Shown: in pieces, positions 32,475-43,989 of the stretch
Numbering within the stretch: the first letter of the stretch is position 1
How the letters are laid out: the number at the start of each line of letters is the position of its first letter
Assembly (NCBI GenBank): GCA_949358305.1
Contig: OX442324.1
Coordinates: 8,529,601-8,593,600, forward strand
Origin: Strigamia acuminata
Lineage: Eukaryota; Arthropoda; Chilopoda; Geophilomorpha; Linotaeniidae
Direction of reading: 5' to 3'
DNA: 64,000 nt
The notes under the pieces: model-generated
Seen by the model: only the letters and a program-made list of their open reading frames with translations
Told to the model about the DNA's origin: nothing
The model's database searches: none
Position numbers and translations under genes: made by a program

Positions 32475-33779
32475 TGAACAGTGGAATAAACAACACATGG
32501 TTACTCTAGGAGCAAAAACAAAGGAGTGATTTATTACAAAAGTAGAACTTAAAAAGTAAACACATTAGGTCATGTGACCTATACAATAAATAAAGAACAA
32601 ATCATATATGTATTATTAGGTTGATTATTCACAAAGTATTATTGATAGAATAAATCTTTAACACAAAAATGTAATGGGACAAATGGCACTATTTTAGTGC
32701 TTATTTCTAACACCATTAATGTGAAATCAGGATCGGGATCCCTATGTGTTGAGGCCTTCCCAATTCAACAGTTCGAACCGGATGTGCCTTCAATTGTATT
32801 GCCCATGAGAATTCGGGCTGCACAATGGCCTAATGCGTTGCAACGCACCATAAATCACACTTCAAAATCCCCTCATTAAGATAGGAAATGTGACAAAGGC
32901 AAAAATTATTCTAAGTATTTTTAGTGATTGGGTTAAACAAGTCACCTCTAATCACATGTTACATCTAGGCCAAGTCTATTCCCAGGGGGAATTGGTGAAA
33001 AACAGGTTGTCAGAGGGAGATATTCAAATTAACAAAGAACGAATGTGTCCATTTATGGGCAAGATTCTCATGAGTGTCTGGAAAGGGTGAATAAAACCAG
33101 GTTAAATTAAAGATAAATGTTGAAAATAAATAAAATAAAATAATAAATTTGAAAATTGGAAAAAATGAAATAAATCAAGAAATTAAAACAATCTCTAATC
33201 AAATTTGGCAAAAATAAAGGAAAAGGTGCAAAATGCGCACAAAATTTTCGAAAATTTCAATTGTCTAAAGTCAGGATCGTGACAAACTAATTGGTCTGTC
33301 CTGGATAGAGACTTTATCCGACACGGACATCCAATCGACCTTAGGCAGCAAATTCTCTACGAGATACTGCACGAGAAATTACTCCCATTCGACAAAGAAG
33401 ACGTCTAAATAGGGAACATTGAAATTTTGTTTTATTTTCTTTTACAATGATGTAATTGTCAAGGCGAGCACAGGTTTACTGTGGCGAACTGCGGCATTAC
33501 ATTCATTTCTCATTGTCATTATATTTATTTTTACTATCTTTGTTTTTTTTTATAGAAAAAGTTAGAAAATCTTCAAAAAGTGTTACTTGATAGTGTATTT
33601 TGTGAAAATTTGAGATATTTTTGAATTTTCATTATTTTAATTTTAAAGAGCATACTATGTAAAAGAGCATGGATAACACAGGGGAGTTAACTAATAAGCA
33701 TGAATAACATGGGGCAATAATTAGTTTGATAATTTAGATATTTTGTTTTTTGGGGTCCAAAAAAGCTAAAGGAGGGGGC
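32475..33779 (+). other. Decayed internal region of element G
   Basis: AT-rich, with short plus ORFs (32697-32879, 32890-33090) and a reading frame ending near 33408 (DIRHGHPIDL-like). I cannot assign a protein. A purine tract AAAGGAGGGGGC (33768-33779) directly precedes the LTR at 33780, so this is the 3' part of an LTR element on the plus strand. Confidence 0.45.
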
Positions 33780-34213
33780 TGTTACGCGGCTAGCGAACAT
33801 GCTGTGAACCAGCTGTCGCTACCACGCTTCCGTACTTAACCAATTCGAAATAACCCCTTAAACTCTCACTAGAGTTTGCCTTAAGCGAATGAAGTAATCG
33901 TTTTACCTATTAGCCGGCAATAGATCGGCCCAAGTCTATTTAAGTGTGAGTTCTTCCTAGAAGTGTGATGGCATCTCAAGGTTTATTTGATTTATAATGT
34001 TATTCATGCTCATAGATTTAAGTTAGTCTTAAGTTTGATTATTTATTAAAGTGCTATTTGTTTTATGATTTAATAAAGAGATACTTTTATATTTTGAACA
34101 TAAAACAATGAGTCCTTCTTATTACACCCCAAGTCACAAATATAGTTTAGTTTAATGCAGATTCGACAAGTAATATTTACGTGGTCTATTACATGTATTT
34201 GGGCCACGTAACA
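33780..34213 (+). repeat. 3' LTR of gypsy-type element G
   Basis: TGTTACGCGG...CACGTAACA, 434 bp, with a polypurine tract before it and copia integrase sequence right after. Its 5' partner is missing. Confidence 0.7.
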
Positions 34214-34694
34214 ATATGCGGAAATTCATTTTCAATTTCCATAGCTCGCACCCCCTCTAAGATGGTGCGATTGGAGCGTTCCGCGACCGAATTCATTTCG
34301 GGGCCGTAGGCGTTGGTCCGTTCGCATTTGATCCCATACGCTTTGGCGTAATTATCCCATTCATTGGACATAAACTCACCCCCCCATCTGTGCGGATCGA
34401 TTTCACTTTTCGAGAAGTCGTACGTTTGACTTCTGCCTGCCAAACTTTAAAATGGGCCAAAACATCGCTTTTATGTTTCAAAAATTTGATCCACATATAT
34501 TTAGAGTGGTCGTCCACAATGATGAGATAATAATCAGCCCCCCCTAGTGATTTGCATGATGCGGGCCCCCAAACGTCCATATGAATTAAGTCTAAAATTC
34601 CTTTGGATTTGATCTCGTTAATTGGGGAAAAAGTTGCCCTAACCCGTTTGGCTTTGCTACACGCATCACAAGAGGAAATTGTGTCGTTACTCAG
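34214..34694 (-). pseudogene. Copia integrase core remnant
   Basis: LIHMDVWGP near 34570 (first Asp), IRTDGG then a frame change, and GPEMNSVAERSNRT near 34270-34310 (Glu). It is cut on the left by LTR G and on the right by gypsy D. The frame continues beyond D at 39161. Confidence 0.85.
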
Positions 34695-34884
34695 TGTGAC
34701 TCCCGGACAGCGGACTCTGACCGCCGCCCAGTGTCCACCCCTTTACCGTAAGGGGGCGCTCCATGTCTATTGGGGGTTTGCGAATTGGCTACCGCAAATC
34801 CCATTTGTAATCGCCATCTTGTTTTATCAATAAAATTCAGTCTTACCTGTACTTTGACTTAAGTCGCATCGTAACGGACTCACA
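34695..34884 (+). repeat. 5' LTR of gypsy D
   Basis: TGTGACTCCCGG...CGGACTCACA with AATAAA near 34828. Followed immediately by the PBS. Confidence 0.93.
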
Positions 34885-34897
34885 TGGCGCAGTTGAC
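34885..34897 (+). promoter_or_regulatory. Primer-binding site, gypsy D
   Basis: TGGCGCAGTTGAC, directly after the LTR. The first nine bases match tRNA-Ser-type sites. Confidence 0.6.
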
Positions 34898-34991
34898 AGT
34901 TCTTACTTACAACAACTGACTACGAACGAAACGAACGAAACGATTGAACGATACGAACGAACGAACGAACGAATTTATTCCGCAGAATACA

Positions 34992-36353
34992 ATGGCGAAT
35001 TATTTAGACGCGGCCACGCTGGCCGATTTCCTGAAATCAACGAACACCGGACTTGTTGTGCGGTGTTCCCACGACGAATTGCACGCCGAAATTGACGCAC
35101 GCGAAATCCCGATGATCGCCACAGCATCGAAGCAATTGCTTGCCGACGCGTTGGTTGCCGACAACCTCGAAAGACGCGCGGCCGACGCGCTTTTGCTTCC
35201 CGCCGATCCAAACCTGGTCGCTAATCCAGATCCGGTCGCCGTGCCACCCGCACTCATCAACCCTGTTCCGGCCCCCAATCTCGCGCTCGATATGACGGAT
35301 TTGAAAGCAGTCGTCGCTCTCCTGGCCGCCAAAATATTGAACACCCCGGATCCAGCACCCCCTACGTCGCCGCCTGTTCCTTCGATTGTTACTATTCCCG
35401 AGATGCAGATCAAACACGGCCTGCACGCTGCGAAGTTCTTACAGCCATTCACCGGTTCCAAGACCGACGACGTTTGGCAATTCATCCGCCGAATGAATAG
35501 AGCTGCGAAAATCGGCGGCTGGACGGAGGAAACGAAGCTGATCCAGGCCAACGGTTTGCTGCGAGACCAGGCGTTACACTGGTACACTATGCAGGGAGAA
35601 GCCATTGACACCTGGACCGAGTGGGAACAATCGATTACCGAGTTCCTCGGCGCCAACGAAACCTGGACCCAATGGAAGGATCGTATGACCGCGTGCACGC
35701 ACAAGAAAGACGAGTCGCTGATCGACTATGCCGTCGCCAAATTCGCGCTGATCGACTCCACTAAACGTAATTTCCCGGTCCAGTCCGAAGACATTGTCCT
35801 CATGGTTCTCGAGGGCGTGTCGAACTATAACACAAGAAATAGTCTTTTCGTCACGAAGGACTGGCCGATTCCCGCCGTCATCAAGTACATCCGCGCACTC
35901 GATAACATGTCGTTGCGACCGGGCTCCGCTGCCCCTTTCGCCCCGAAGTCGCCATCCACCGCCAACCGCGGACAAGCATCCGGATCGCCAACCGACCAGT
36001 CGAAGCGCACCATCTCGAACCGCGCACGTGGGAACCAGGGCCGGACCAACTCGAACAATTACCAGCGAGGCGACTATATTACTAAAACCCAGTATTACCG
36101 TTGCCAGGCGTGGGGCCATACGACCCTCACCTGCCCGCTGCCCAAAACGCCCGCTCCCGTCCCTACCAAGCAAGTTTTGTGCACATTCCACTCGAAATAC
36201 CCGAGTACGGGATTTTCAATCGTAGATGTGTTCGTATCGGAAGAGCAGCGCATGGTCGAGACAATTTTCGACCAAGCCGCAAACGTGTGCCTAATCCGCA
36301 ACGACTGCATCGTGGACAAGTCGCAGATCCGCCCGAATACCGCTACGGCCTGA
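34992..36353 (+). CDS. Gypsy D gag with start of protease
   Basis: About 453 codons from Met 34992 (MANYLDAATLADFL); an in-frame Met at 34944 gives 16 more. It has an Ala/Pro-rich N-terminal half and a capsid-like helical region (HGLHAAKFLQPFTGSKTDD onward). The zinc knuckle YRCQAWGHTTLTCP has Tyr at the first Cys position. Near its end VETIFDQAANVCLI aligns with the retropepsin active site, but DTG is replaced by DQA. The frame then stops and pol continues in another frame, so protease is split. Confidence 0.85.
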   Translation: MANYLDAATLADFLKSTNTGLVVRCSHDELHAEIDAREIPMIATASKQLLADALVADNLERRAADALLLPADPNLVANPDPVAVPPALINPVPAPNLALDMTDLKAVVALLAAKILNTPDPAPPTSPPVPSIVTIPEMQIKHGLHAAKFLQPFTGSKTDDVWQFIRRMNRAAKIGGWTEETKLIQANGLLRDQALHWYTMQGEAIDTWTEWEQSITEFLGANETWTQWKDRMTACTHKKDESLIDYAVAKFALIDSTKRNFPVQSEDIVLMVLEGVSNYNTRNSLFVTKDWPIPAVIKYIRALDNMSLRPGSAAPFAPKSPSTANRGQASGSPTDQSKRTISNRARGNQGRTNSNNYQRGDYITKTQYYRCQAWGHTTLTCPLPKTPAPVPTKQVLCTFHSKYPSTGFSIVDVFVSEEQRMVETIFDQAANVCLIRNDCIVDKSQIRPNTATA

Positions 36354-39109
36354 ACGGCTCCGCGACTCCTGTCGGTTACACATTGGTGAATATTACCATC
36401 GGGAACGAACATTTTCGAGTGAACGACGTCGCTGTGCTGGACGAGACGCCGTACGAGATGCTGTTGGGCACGCCGTTTCGCGACGGCGAACACATGTCGT
36501 GGTGTACCGAATCGGGCGGTACCATCACCATAAACAAGGTTCCGCAGAATTCGCAGTCGAAGTCGGTGCATTTTATCCAATCGTGGATTCCACCGTCGTG
36601 CTCGCCCGGCCCCTGTGTGGCTTTTCCAGTCACCAAACACGAGCGCCGCTGGGACGAGCTGAGCGCAAGTAAAACAGCACGTAAAGATATGTTGTTTGCC
36701 GTCGAATCTCAAGTCGCAACAGTACGCGATGCGCAGTCAGATCTCGCATTTCTGGCAGAGTTGGAGTCGCGTATTGATTTGGTCGATTCCTCGGTGACGG
36801 ACGAGCAGAAGGAGGCGCTCCGCAAAGTTTGTATTCGTAACTACGTCGCATTTACCCACAGTGCGCCCCTCGGGTTGTGCCCAGACGTCGAATGCGATAT
36901 TTCTCTTACCGACGACGCCCCAATCCGCGATGACGTTGCTCAAGCACACGCTGTTGTTGATTCTCTTATCGCTAATTTTGATTTATTGTTGCAGAATATC
37001 ATACGTAAGGGACTCAAAATCCATCTCTCCAAATGCCAGCTTTTGTCAAAGGAAATTCGTTTTTTGGGATATTTGGTATCCGCCGCAGGTCGCCGCACCG
37101 ACCCCGCCCGTCTCGAAGCAGTTTCTCGTTTCACCAAGTTCGCCACGGTGAAGCACCTGCGAGCATCTCTCGGTTTCGCCAGTTACTATTGCCGGTTCAT
37201 CCCGAATTTCGCTGCCAAAGTAAAGACGCTTACGTTGCTGACCCGCAAGAACGTGCAGTTCGTACTCACGCCCGACCATTACGCCGCTATCGAACACATG
37301 CGAGGCGAACTCCTTTGTTGTATCCCGTTGGCTCATTTCCGAAACGATTGCGAGACGATTCTCAGCGTTGACGCCTCTTACGACGGCCTCGGCGCTTGCC
37401 TGCAGCAGATCCACGACGGAAGTGTGGTAACGATCGCGTTCGCAAGTCGGTCGATTCCCAAATCGTACGAGTCCGCTCACTCAAACGAACTCGAATGTTT
37501 GGCGGTGCACTGGGCAGTCACCGAGAAGTTCCGATTCTACCTGTCCCCACTCGTCGGATTCACTGTGATTACGGATAACTGGGCCGTGGCGCACCTTACC
37601 ACGAAGAAAGACATTAACCGGAAATACGCTCGTTGGATCCTCGATTTGCAGGAGTTCTCCTTCACAGTAAAACACAAGGAAGGTGCCAAAAACACGATCC
37701 CCGACGCGCTTTTCCGGATCTCCGAAGACTTCGACGAAGCACGCGCAACGAGGACGGTGCTCGCTGTTGTGGTTGCCCGCGATCATCGCCTCATTTCCGA
37801 ACAACGTGACGATGCGTTCTGCAGAGAAGCCCGTGCCGACTCTTCCAACTTCGCCGAACTCGACGGAGTTTTGTGCAAACGCTTCACGAACGACGGAAAA
37901 TCGCACTGGAAGGTGGTGGTTCCCGCAACGCTTACCGAGCAGTTAATCACGTCCGCGCACATCGAGGGATCTCATTCCGACGCGAAGAAGACGCTATCTC
38001 GCCTCCAACGAAGACACTGGTGGACTCGTATGTCGCGACAGGCTGAGGAGGTCGAGAAGACGTGCCGTCATTGTTTGTCGCACAACCGACTCACCTGCAA
38101 AGCTCCCGGTCTGCTCGCTCCTCGCCAGGTTCCGTCCAGACCCTTCGAAGTTATTGCGATGGACCACGCCGGCCCGTATCGCCCGCACGCACGTTTTTCC
38201 TACTTTTTGGTGTTCGTCGACCTCGCCACCCGTTTCGTCATCGCCACCCCGGTCAGAGACACGAAGGCATCGACAACTATCGCCGCTTTGAGAAGGGAGG
38301 TCGTCAAGCATTTCGGCATTCCCCGCAAAATTATTTCCGACGCATTTTCGAGTTTCGTGTCGGCAGAAATGGCCGGATTTTGCAGCGAGTTCCACATCGA
38401 ATTAGAAACTTCTCCGCCATACCACCACCAGGCCAACGGATTGGCGGAACGGACCATCCAGTCGATCGTCCAGGGACTCCGCAAATTCGACTCCAACGAG
38501 GCCAAATGGGTGCCTCATCTTGATGCCGTGGTGTGGGGTTTAAATACGAACCGACAAGCTTCGACGCAGTTTACTCCATTCGAGCTCGTACACGCATTTT
38601 CGCCTCCAAACAAGTCCGACGCCGCCGACGTATTCGAGGACTCCGCTTCGGGCCCACTCCTCCAGCTCCTCGAACGACGCGACGCAGCGCGCACAAATCT
38701 GCATGCGTCCCAGGTTTGCCAGAAGTCGCGCTTCGACGAGCATCGGAAAGAAAACGCATTCGGCGTCGGGGACAACGTAATGTATTCCAAAGGGAAACGC
38801 GGATCGAAATTCGAGGATTTGTACTCCTGTCCGTACTCCGTCAGCGAGCGCTTAGGGAACGATACGTTTACTTTGGACGACGGAAACCGAACTTGGACCG
38901 CTCACTGCTCACAATTAAAATTGTACTTCCCGCAATCAGGGGACAATTGCCCTGTGGTGGGGGGGGGGCGTGTGACTCCCGGACAGCGGACTCTGACCGC
39001 CGCCCAGTGTCCACCCCTTTACCGTAAGGGGGCGCTCCATGTCTATTGGGGGTTTGCGGATTGGCTACCGCAAATCCCATTTGTAATCGCCATCTTGTTT
39101 TATCAATAA
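36305..39109 (+). pseudogene. Gypsy D pol: protease end, truncated RT, RNase H, integrase
   Basis: Open in the -1 frame relative to gag. Protease end motif LLGTPF near 36465. RT starts near 36880 but jumps from DDAPI directly to a DD that sits, by its 36-residue spacing to the SKC motif, at the YxDD position. The fingers and palm with the first catalytic Asp are gone and the Tyr is lost. From the SKC motif on it is normal: RNase H DAS (37370), ELE, TDN (37573). Integrase finger H...H...CRHC near 37960-38080, Asp in AMDHAGP (38160), Asp in SDAFSSF (38338), Glu in NGLAERT (38440). No stops, so the gap is an in-frame deletion. Confidence 0.88.
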
Positions 39110-39160
39110 AATTCAGTCTTACCTGTACTTTGACTTAAGTCGCATCGTAACGGACTCACA
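38971..39160 (+). repeat. 3' LTR of gypsy D
   Basis: Preceded by a purine run GGTGGGGGGGGG (38956-38968). One base differs from the 5' LTR. Confidence 0.93.
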
Positions 39161-39747
39161 CTCAGTTTAACACCGAATATTTCTGTGGATTTTTGCATTT
39201 GGACTATTCCCTTCGTATTTAGGTGTCCCATCCTGTCATGCCAAAAATCCATCAATAAAGGCTTATCGTTATCTAATTTCTTTCCATTATCATTTGCCAC
39301 TAACGCTGTTTTAGTCGAATCAACTGAAGTTGATTTAGTCTGGTTCACTTCATTTTGTTTAACCCCCATTATTACATTGCTAAAAGTGCGCACATTATTC
39401 GCATTACTCATTGCGTCATTCGCTGCATTAATCGTTTTCCCATTCGATTTCACATTAGCAGTGGTTAGTTCACTCTTAACATTAGGCATGGTTAATAATT
39501 TTGTTTTACACAATTAGTTACGCCAACTGCCTCCTTCTGTGCAGGGATGACAGTTGCGTTTACAGAAGTGACTGACACATGTCCATTAACTTTATATAAA
39601 CGATTGCTGAGACGTAAAGCCGTCAATGATGGGTCATTGATCTTCTTGCAAAATAAAGTTATTTTGCCGTCTGCAACGTATGTGCTTAAGCTGGCCTCAT
39701 CAGTGCGCCCGAGTGAGATTAGATTTTTTCCTAAAATTCCGCTTTGA
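39161..39747 (-). pseudogene. Copia remnant: protease end and pre-integrase finger
   Basis: Minus strand: GKNLISLGRTDEASLSTYV near 39680-39735, then FWHDRMGHLNTKGIVQM near 39200-39255. It joins the integrase core at 34694 once gypsy D is taken out. Gag and the protease active site are absent upstream. Confidence 0.8.
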
Positions 39748-40162
39748 AATAAATGCCTGCGTGCTCCCGACGATTCCCACGATGCTATTTAGCAGCCACG
39801 TTGTGATTTCCAGTGTTGGAAAATCCCACGACGTGTAGAAACAGCCCAAACTCGGCTTATACTCGCACCGACCTGGGCGCCGCCATCTTGGAAATGTCCG
39901 GCAGCGAAGCTCGACGAATGGCCATTTTGCACTTGAAATGAGCCAAAAATAATATTAATATTCGAAATAATATTGCTTACAGTTCTCAAATGTCCTCTCC
40001 AACTCCCAAACGATCGTTGAAGCACAAAATCGACGATGTGAGCGATAAATCTACGTTCGCTCGTCGCGTCAAAGCGCGGATACGGTTCCGACCAAATTGA
40101 CGTGTCTGCTGTCGATTTCTTCACGAAATTTGCCGAAAATCTTCACCACTAATCCAGGAAGC
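39748..40162 (-). other. Remnant copia leader
   Basis: Non-coding, between the pol remnant and the PBS. No intact copy of the leader domain seen in A, B, F and I was found here. Confidence 0.5.
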
Positions 40163-40176
40163 ATCCTCTGCTACCA
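40163..40176 (-). promoter_or_regulatory. Primer-binding site of copia C
   Basis: Coding strand TGGTAGCAGAGGAT, iMet type, one base from the LTR. Confidence 0.75.
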
Positions 40177-40177
40177 T

Positions 40178-40671
40178 TGTACGTTGCTGGTGAAGCTGTC
40201 ATGGTGTTGAAAGGATGAAAAGCTACACAAAACATAAGATGTGCCGAAAGCTGCAAATCTGCGTCGGCCATTTTATTCAAACGTGAATAAGAGAGTGTAA
40301 AATACATAATGCGAGGCTATTTTCCCTCGTCACATATAAATGAGATATTGGTAGAATAAATCACTGTTGACATACACTGATTTATTCTTTACATGATAAA
40401 CAATAAAAGAACTGGCATAAATAATCAATAAGCGCAAATAATAAATGATGCACAACTAAACGATAAGTGCTCTCATGAGCAGACGACATGTCGGCATGTC
40501 ATTACTGATAACCAATTGGCCGCGATACAAACACAAGCATTGGATAAAAGCCATAATCGACCAGTTGATTTGGGCACAGAATAGTAACAACATGCACGTT
40601 GTATTTATCCAGAATAATACAACAGATTAATCTCCCCACGCGGAATGAATGGTTGCTTTAACAAACCAACA
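40178..40671 (-). repeat. 5' LTR of copia C
   Basis: 494 bp; coding strand TGTTGGTTTG...CAACGTACA. It does not match the J LTR, so the pol pieces between them may be a mosaic. Contains the stem-loop CAATTGGCCG/CGACCAGTTG (40513-40567) and the small hairpin GCTCTCATGAGC (40469-40480). Confidence 0.7.
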
Positions 40672-40958
40672 CCATCTAGTGGCGGCATTGCGCATTGACG
40701 AATGCGGCTTTACCAGACGAATCTCTGTAGCTTCGGCCGTGATACTTTTATATCACGAAGTACCGGTAATGTCAGTTAATATTTATTAATAAAACAACTT
40801 TGTTTCTGAAACATCATAAATAACTTTATTCAGGACTTTTATCAGTTTTACAGCAAATACAGCTAAAATCAGGAAAATTAGGCATTTATAGCCATATTAA
40901 TTTGACACATAGTATGATATTAAAATAATACTGAATGTGTATCTTACTTTCTTTTTAG
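40672..40958. other. MON2 intron end
   Basis: No element recognised. It ends TTTCTTTTTAG, the acceptor for the next exon. Confidence 0.5.
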
Positions 40959-41076
40959 GCATTGCAGTTACCATTGAGGTTAAAATATAAATGTCCTTCT
41001 CAAACGACCTGGAAGTTGGCCATATCAAGTTTTCTGGGTATTTTAAAAGTTGGACTAACTACTACAAAACAAAATG
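40959..41076 (+). CDS. MON2: MON2 exon, fourth visible
   Basis: Acceptor CTTTTTAG; it reads ALQLPLRLKYKCPSQTTWKL and then AISSFLGILKVGLTTTKQN, then one base of a split codon before donor GTTATT. This corresponds to the MON2 stretch V-P-L-x-x-K-Y-x-C-P-S-x-x-T-W-K-L-A-x-S-S-L. Phase 0 at the start fits exon three and phase 1 at the end fits exon five. The donor is weak (GTTATT), so the end could shift, but the phase agreement supports it. Confidence 0.87.
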
Positions 41077-41721
41077 GTTATTTTCATTATATTATTAATA
41101 TTGTTTTAAGTTTAATAATAAGTTTATTGTTTAGTGCAATACCATCTAGATTAAACTTGTTGTTCACCATTTGCCAAAAAAATCTTCACATTCACCTATG
41201 CTGGTTTAGCTCTAAATGAAAAGTTACTGTTTTGGTCACTATTTGTCATGTCATAAAATAATTAGGAGATCATGTGGTGTTTATAATTACTATAGAACAG
41301 ACTCAAATGAGGCTGACAATCCAATAAACCTTTGCAAATCTTTAGCGTTTTGCTAAAATAGCTGCCTGTTTATCACTGGTAATGTCAACAAAAGCACCAC
41401 CAATCGACAAGTTTTTAAAACTTTCTTAAACTAAAAATGGAAGGGATTTAACAAATTAAGCAAAGTTTAATCAAACCACACAAAATTCCACAAATTATTT
41501 GTAATGTTCGTAATATATGCATGCACTAATTGTCGTAATCGCCACCAGAGGGCGATAGGCGCTGGATGAGGATAAATAAAGAATTAGTTAAGACTTTACA
41601 CTAGAACCGAGTGGTTTTTTTCCTATTAAACATGTAAAAACAATAGTGTTGGCCTAATAATGACAAAAATAACTTTATTGTCAATTTTTGGTTTTCTCTT
41701 CCTATGACCTGTAATGCAACA
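41077..41721. other. MON2 intron segment
   Basis: AT-rich. 41540-41610 resembles an LTR end (CACCAGAGGGCGA, AATAAA) without a partner. Nothing else seen. Confidence 0.4.
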
Positions 41722-42487
41722 CAGGGTGGTTCAAAAAGTCTGGTTCACAGTAAATAATTTCCAAACCGTTTTAGATGTTGATTCAGCAAAATGATTGTTT
41801 AGGTAGTATGTCGGGGGAAATCCAATTATGATATCCAATTTGACCTCTGAGAACATCTTCAAGGTCATCCAAATTGTAAATCGAGAACCGTGATAGTTAG
41901 AGCAAAAAAGTGAATTAGAAAGTTGTAGAGCATCATTCAATTAGTCTAGAACTGTTCTTAAAAAAATTATTTTTTAGGGAAAAGTTTTGAGAAAAAAAGA
42001 TTTGAAATGTTAGTCTACTCAGCTTTGTAACCTAAAACTATCATGTGGAATGTATTTCCAAAAAAAATTATTTTGTTTCTTTTGTATTTCCTCTCTTCCA
42101 TTTACAAGTATGCCCCAATAAAGTGTCCTAATTGAGGATTAGCTTGGTTGCCTCAATAGTTTAAGGTTATAAAGCTGAGTTATAATGCTGAGTAGGCCAA
42201 TGTTTCAGACCTTTTTTCTCAAAACTTTTCCCTAAGAAATAATTTTTTTAAAAACAGTTCTTGACTAATTGGATGATGCTCTACAACTTTCTAATTTACC
42301 TTTTTGCTCTAACTGTCACGGTTCTCGAGTTACAATATGGATGACCTTGAAGATGACTTCAGAGGTCAAATTGGATGTCATAATTGGATTTCCCCCGACA
42401 TACTACCTTAACAATCATTTTGCTGAATCAACATCTAAAACGGTTTGGAAATTATTTACTGTGAACCAGACTTTTTGAACCACCCTG
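41722..42487. mobile_element. Foldback DNA element F2
   Basis: Ends CAGGGTGGTTCAAAAAGTCTGG and its reverse complement. Inverted arms of about 270 bp each (41722-41990, 42220-42487). The arms share GTTGTAGAGCATCATTCAATTAG-type sequence with F1 and F3. TA follows the right end. No transposase. Confidence 0.82.
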
Positions 42488-42639
42488 TATAATAATCTCG
42501 ATACTTGTGGCCACAACATGAACCCTTCATTCAAACCTTTAGACAGCATGGGAGAATGTGAAGATTTTTTGACCAGAGGTGTATATTATGTTTTATGGAC
42601 CATGAGACACCCTTTTTTACTTCTAAAAGTTGACGTTGA

Positions 42640-43281
42640 CACTAGAATGGTCAGACCGGTCATTTTGACCGGTACAGCTGTTTGGTACAGCTGTTTACAA
42701 CAGCTGCAGTAATAAAGCCAATGGGTTTACAATGCTGTGAATTTGTGACTTTAACTGATGTATGATGCTTTATATTATAAATCATCGAAAGTTGCATTTT
42801 TCTTAAGACATAATGAAAAAAAAGTGAATTGACCTAGAACAGCCGAAACCAGTAAAAATGACCGGTTGAAATCACCTGAACAATACGTGCACCAAACTGC
42901 ACTAAACGTGCACCAAACGTGCAAATTACGTGCACAACATGTGCATGCAATGTTTTGGCATCAAACTGATTCAGTAACACGCGAAAAATGCGAAGAAAAT
43001 ACCAAAACAAAAATTGATGGTTTTTATAAAATCTGATAAAATTAAAAACGGAAATTTAATTTTATCAGGTTTTATAATAACCACCAATTTTTGTTTTGGT
43101 ATTTTTTTCAGATATTTTGCGTGTTACTGAATCAATTTGATGCCAAAACGTTGTATGCACGTATTGTGCACATATTGTGTATTTTGCACATTTGGTGCAC
43201 GTATTGTTCACGTTATTGCAACCGGTCATTTTGACCGATTTTGGCCGTTTTAGGTAGGCGGAAATTCCGGCCGTTCTAGTG
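42640..43281. mobile_element. piggyBac-like foldback MITE
   Basis: Ends CACTAGAA...TTCTAGTG, with TTGA on the left and TTAA on the right (42636-42639, 43282-43285), as expected for a TTAA target with one mutation. The inner parts form a long imperfect palindrome (42855-43235), with CAATACGTGCACCAAA answered by TTTGGTGCACGTATTG. CCGGTCATTTTGACCGG is itself palindromic. Confidence 0.6.
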
Positions 43282-43985
43282 TTAAACAAACGTATACACA
43301 TATGCATAACATCCATCATACATTAAAAATGAAGTTCACAAATGTTTTCTCTATAAATTGACTGATAAAATTGGGGTTCGTCTTATGGTCTGGTGTATTT
43401 TATCGTCCATAAAATACGGTAACTGTATATGAAAAACTATTATAAAATTGCCAAGAATTAAAACTGCTAAGAATAGGTTACAAATATTTACTAAACAATT
43501 TTCTAGTTGTCTACCAAAAAGAATAGCAGTTGTGTAAGTATTTAGTCGATTAAGAGTTGCATTCAAACAGTAGTAGCACTTCATTTGTAGTAATGGCCGA
43601 TGAGTGGTAATTTCATATAATAGTTGTCATTGAATAATAACTATAATAATAACTACTGCTGGCGTTTCTAATTTTAGAGTTTTTGTAATTTTTAATTTAC
43701 TGTGTCAGCATTTTGCAATGTAGCGTTTTTAGTATTTAAAAAATAAAATACTTGTATACATTGGATTTTGTTTTGTTTTGGTTTTGTTTGCCAGCATTTC
43801 TGAATTTAGCGTTTTTGTTTGTCAGTGATTTAAACGCCAGCGTTCGCGTACATGTTTGTTGCACATTGCATGTACGTTAGGAGACGTATATCTATTCATT
43901 TTTATTTTTAAAAGGTACATTTTTGCACGGGATAAGTGTATTACTGCAGTGAAATAATTTTCCCATCTAAATTACATATTTACAT
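43282..43985. other. AT-rich flank of the 21-bp minisatellite
   Basis: Contains scattered words GCTGGCGTTTCT (43658) and GCCAGCATTTCTGAATTTAGCG (43790). The former has an inverted counterpart AGAAACGCTGGC near 44500, hinting at a larger inverted-repeat element around the minisatellite. Confidence 0.4.
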
Positions 43986-43989
43986 GGGA

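Larger units (their letters stand above)
34695..39160 (+). mobile_element. Ty3/gypsy element D lacking most of RT
   Basis: 190-bp LTRs (34695-34884, 38971-39160) that differ by one base (GCGAATTGG against GCGGATTGG). Duplication CTCAG on both sides (34690-34694, 39161-39165). PBS TGGCGCAGTTGAC after the 5' LTR resembles the tRNA-Ser type used by 17.6 and 297. It has gag plus pol, but RT has an in-frame gap. Base composition is distinctly GC-rich compared with its surroundings. Confidence 0.93.

Noticed and set aside
35000-38790. Many ORFs of 60-234 codons antisense to or overlapping gypsy D gag-pol
   Set aside because: GC-rich coding DNA gives shadow frames. None shows a domain, and the plus frames explain the region.
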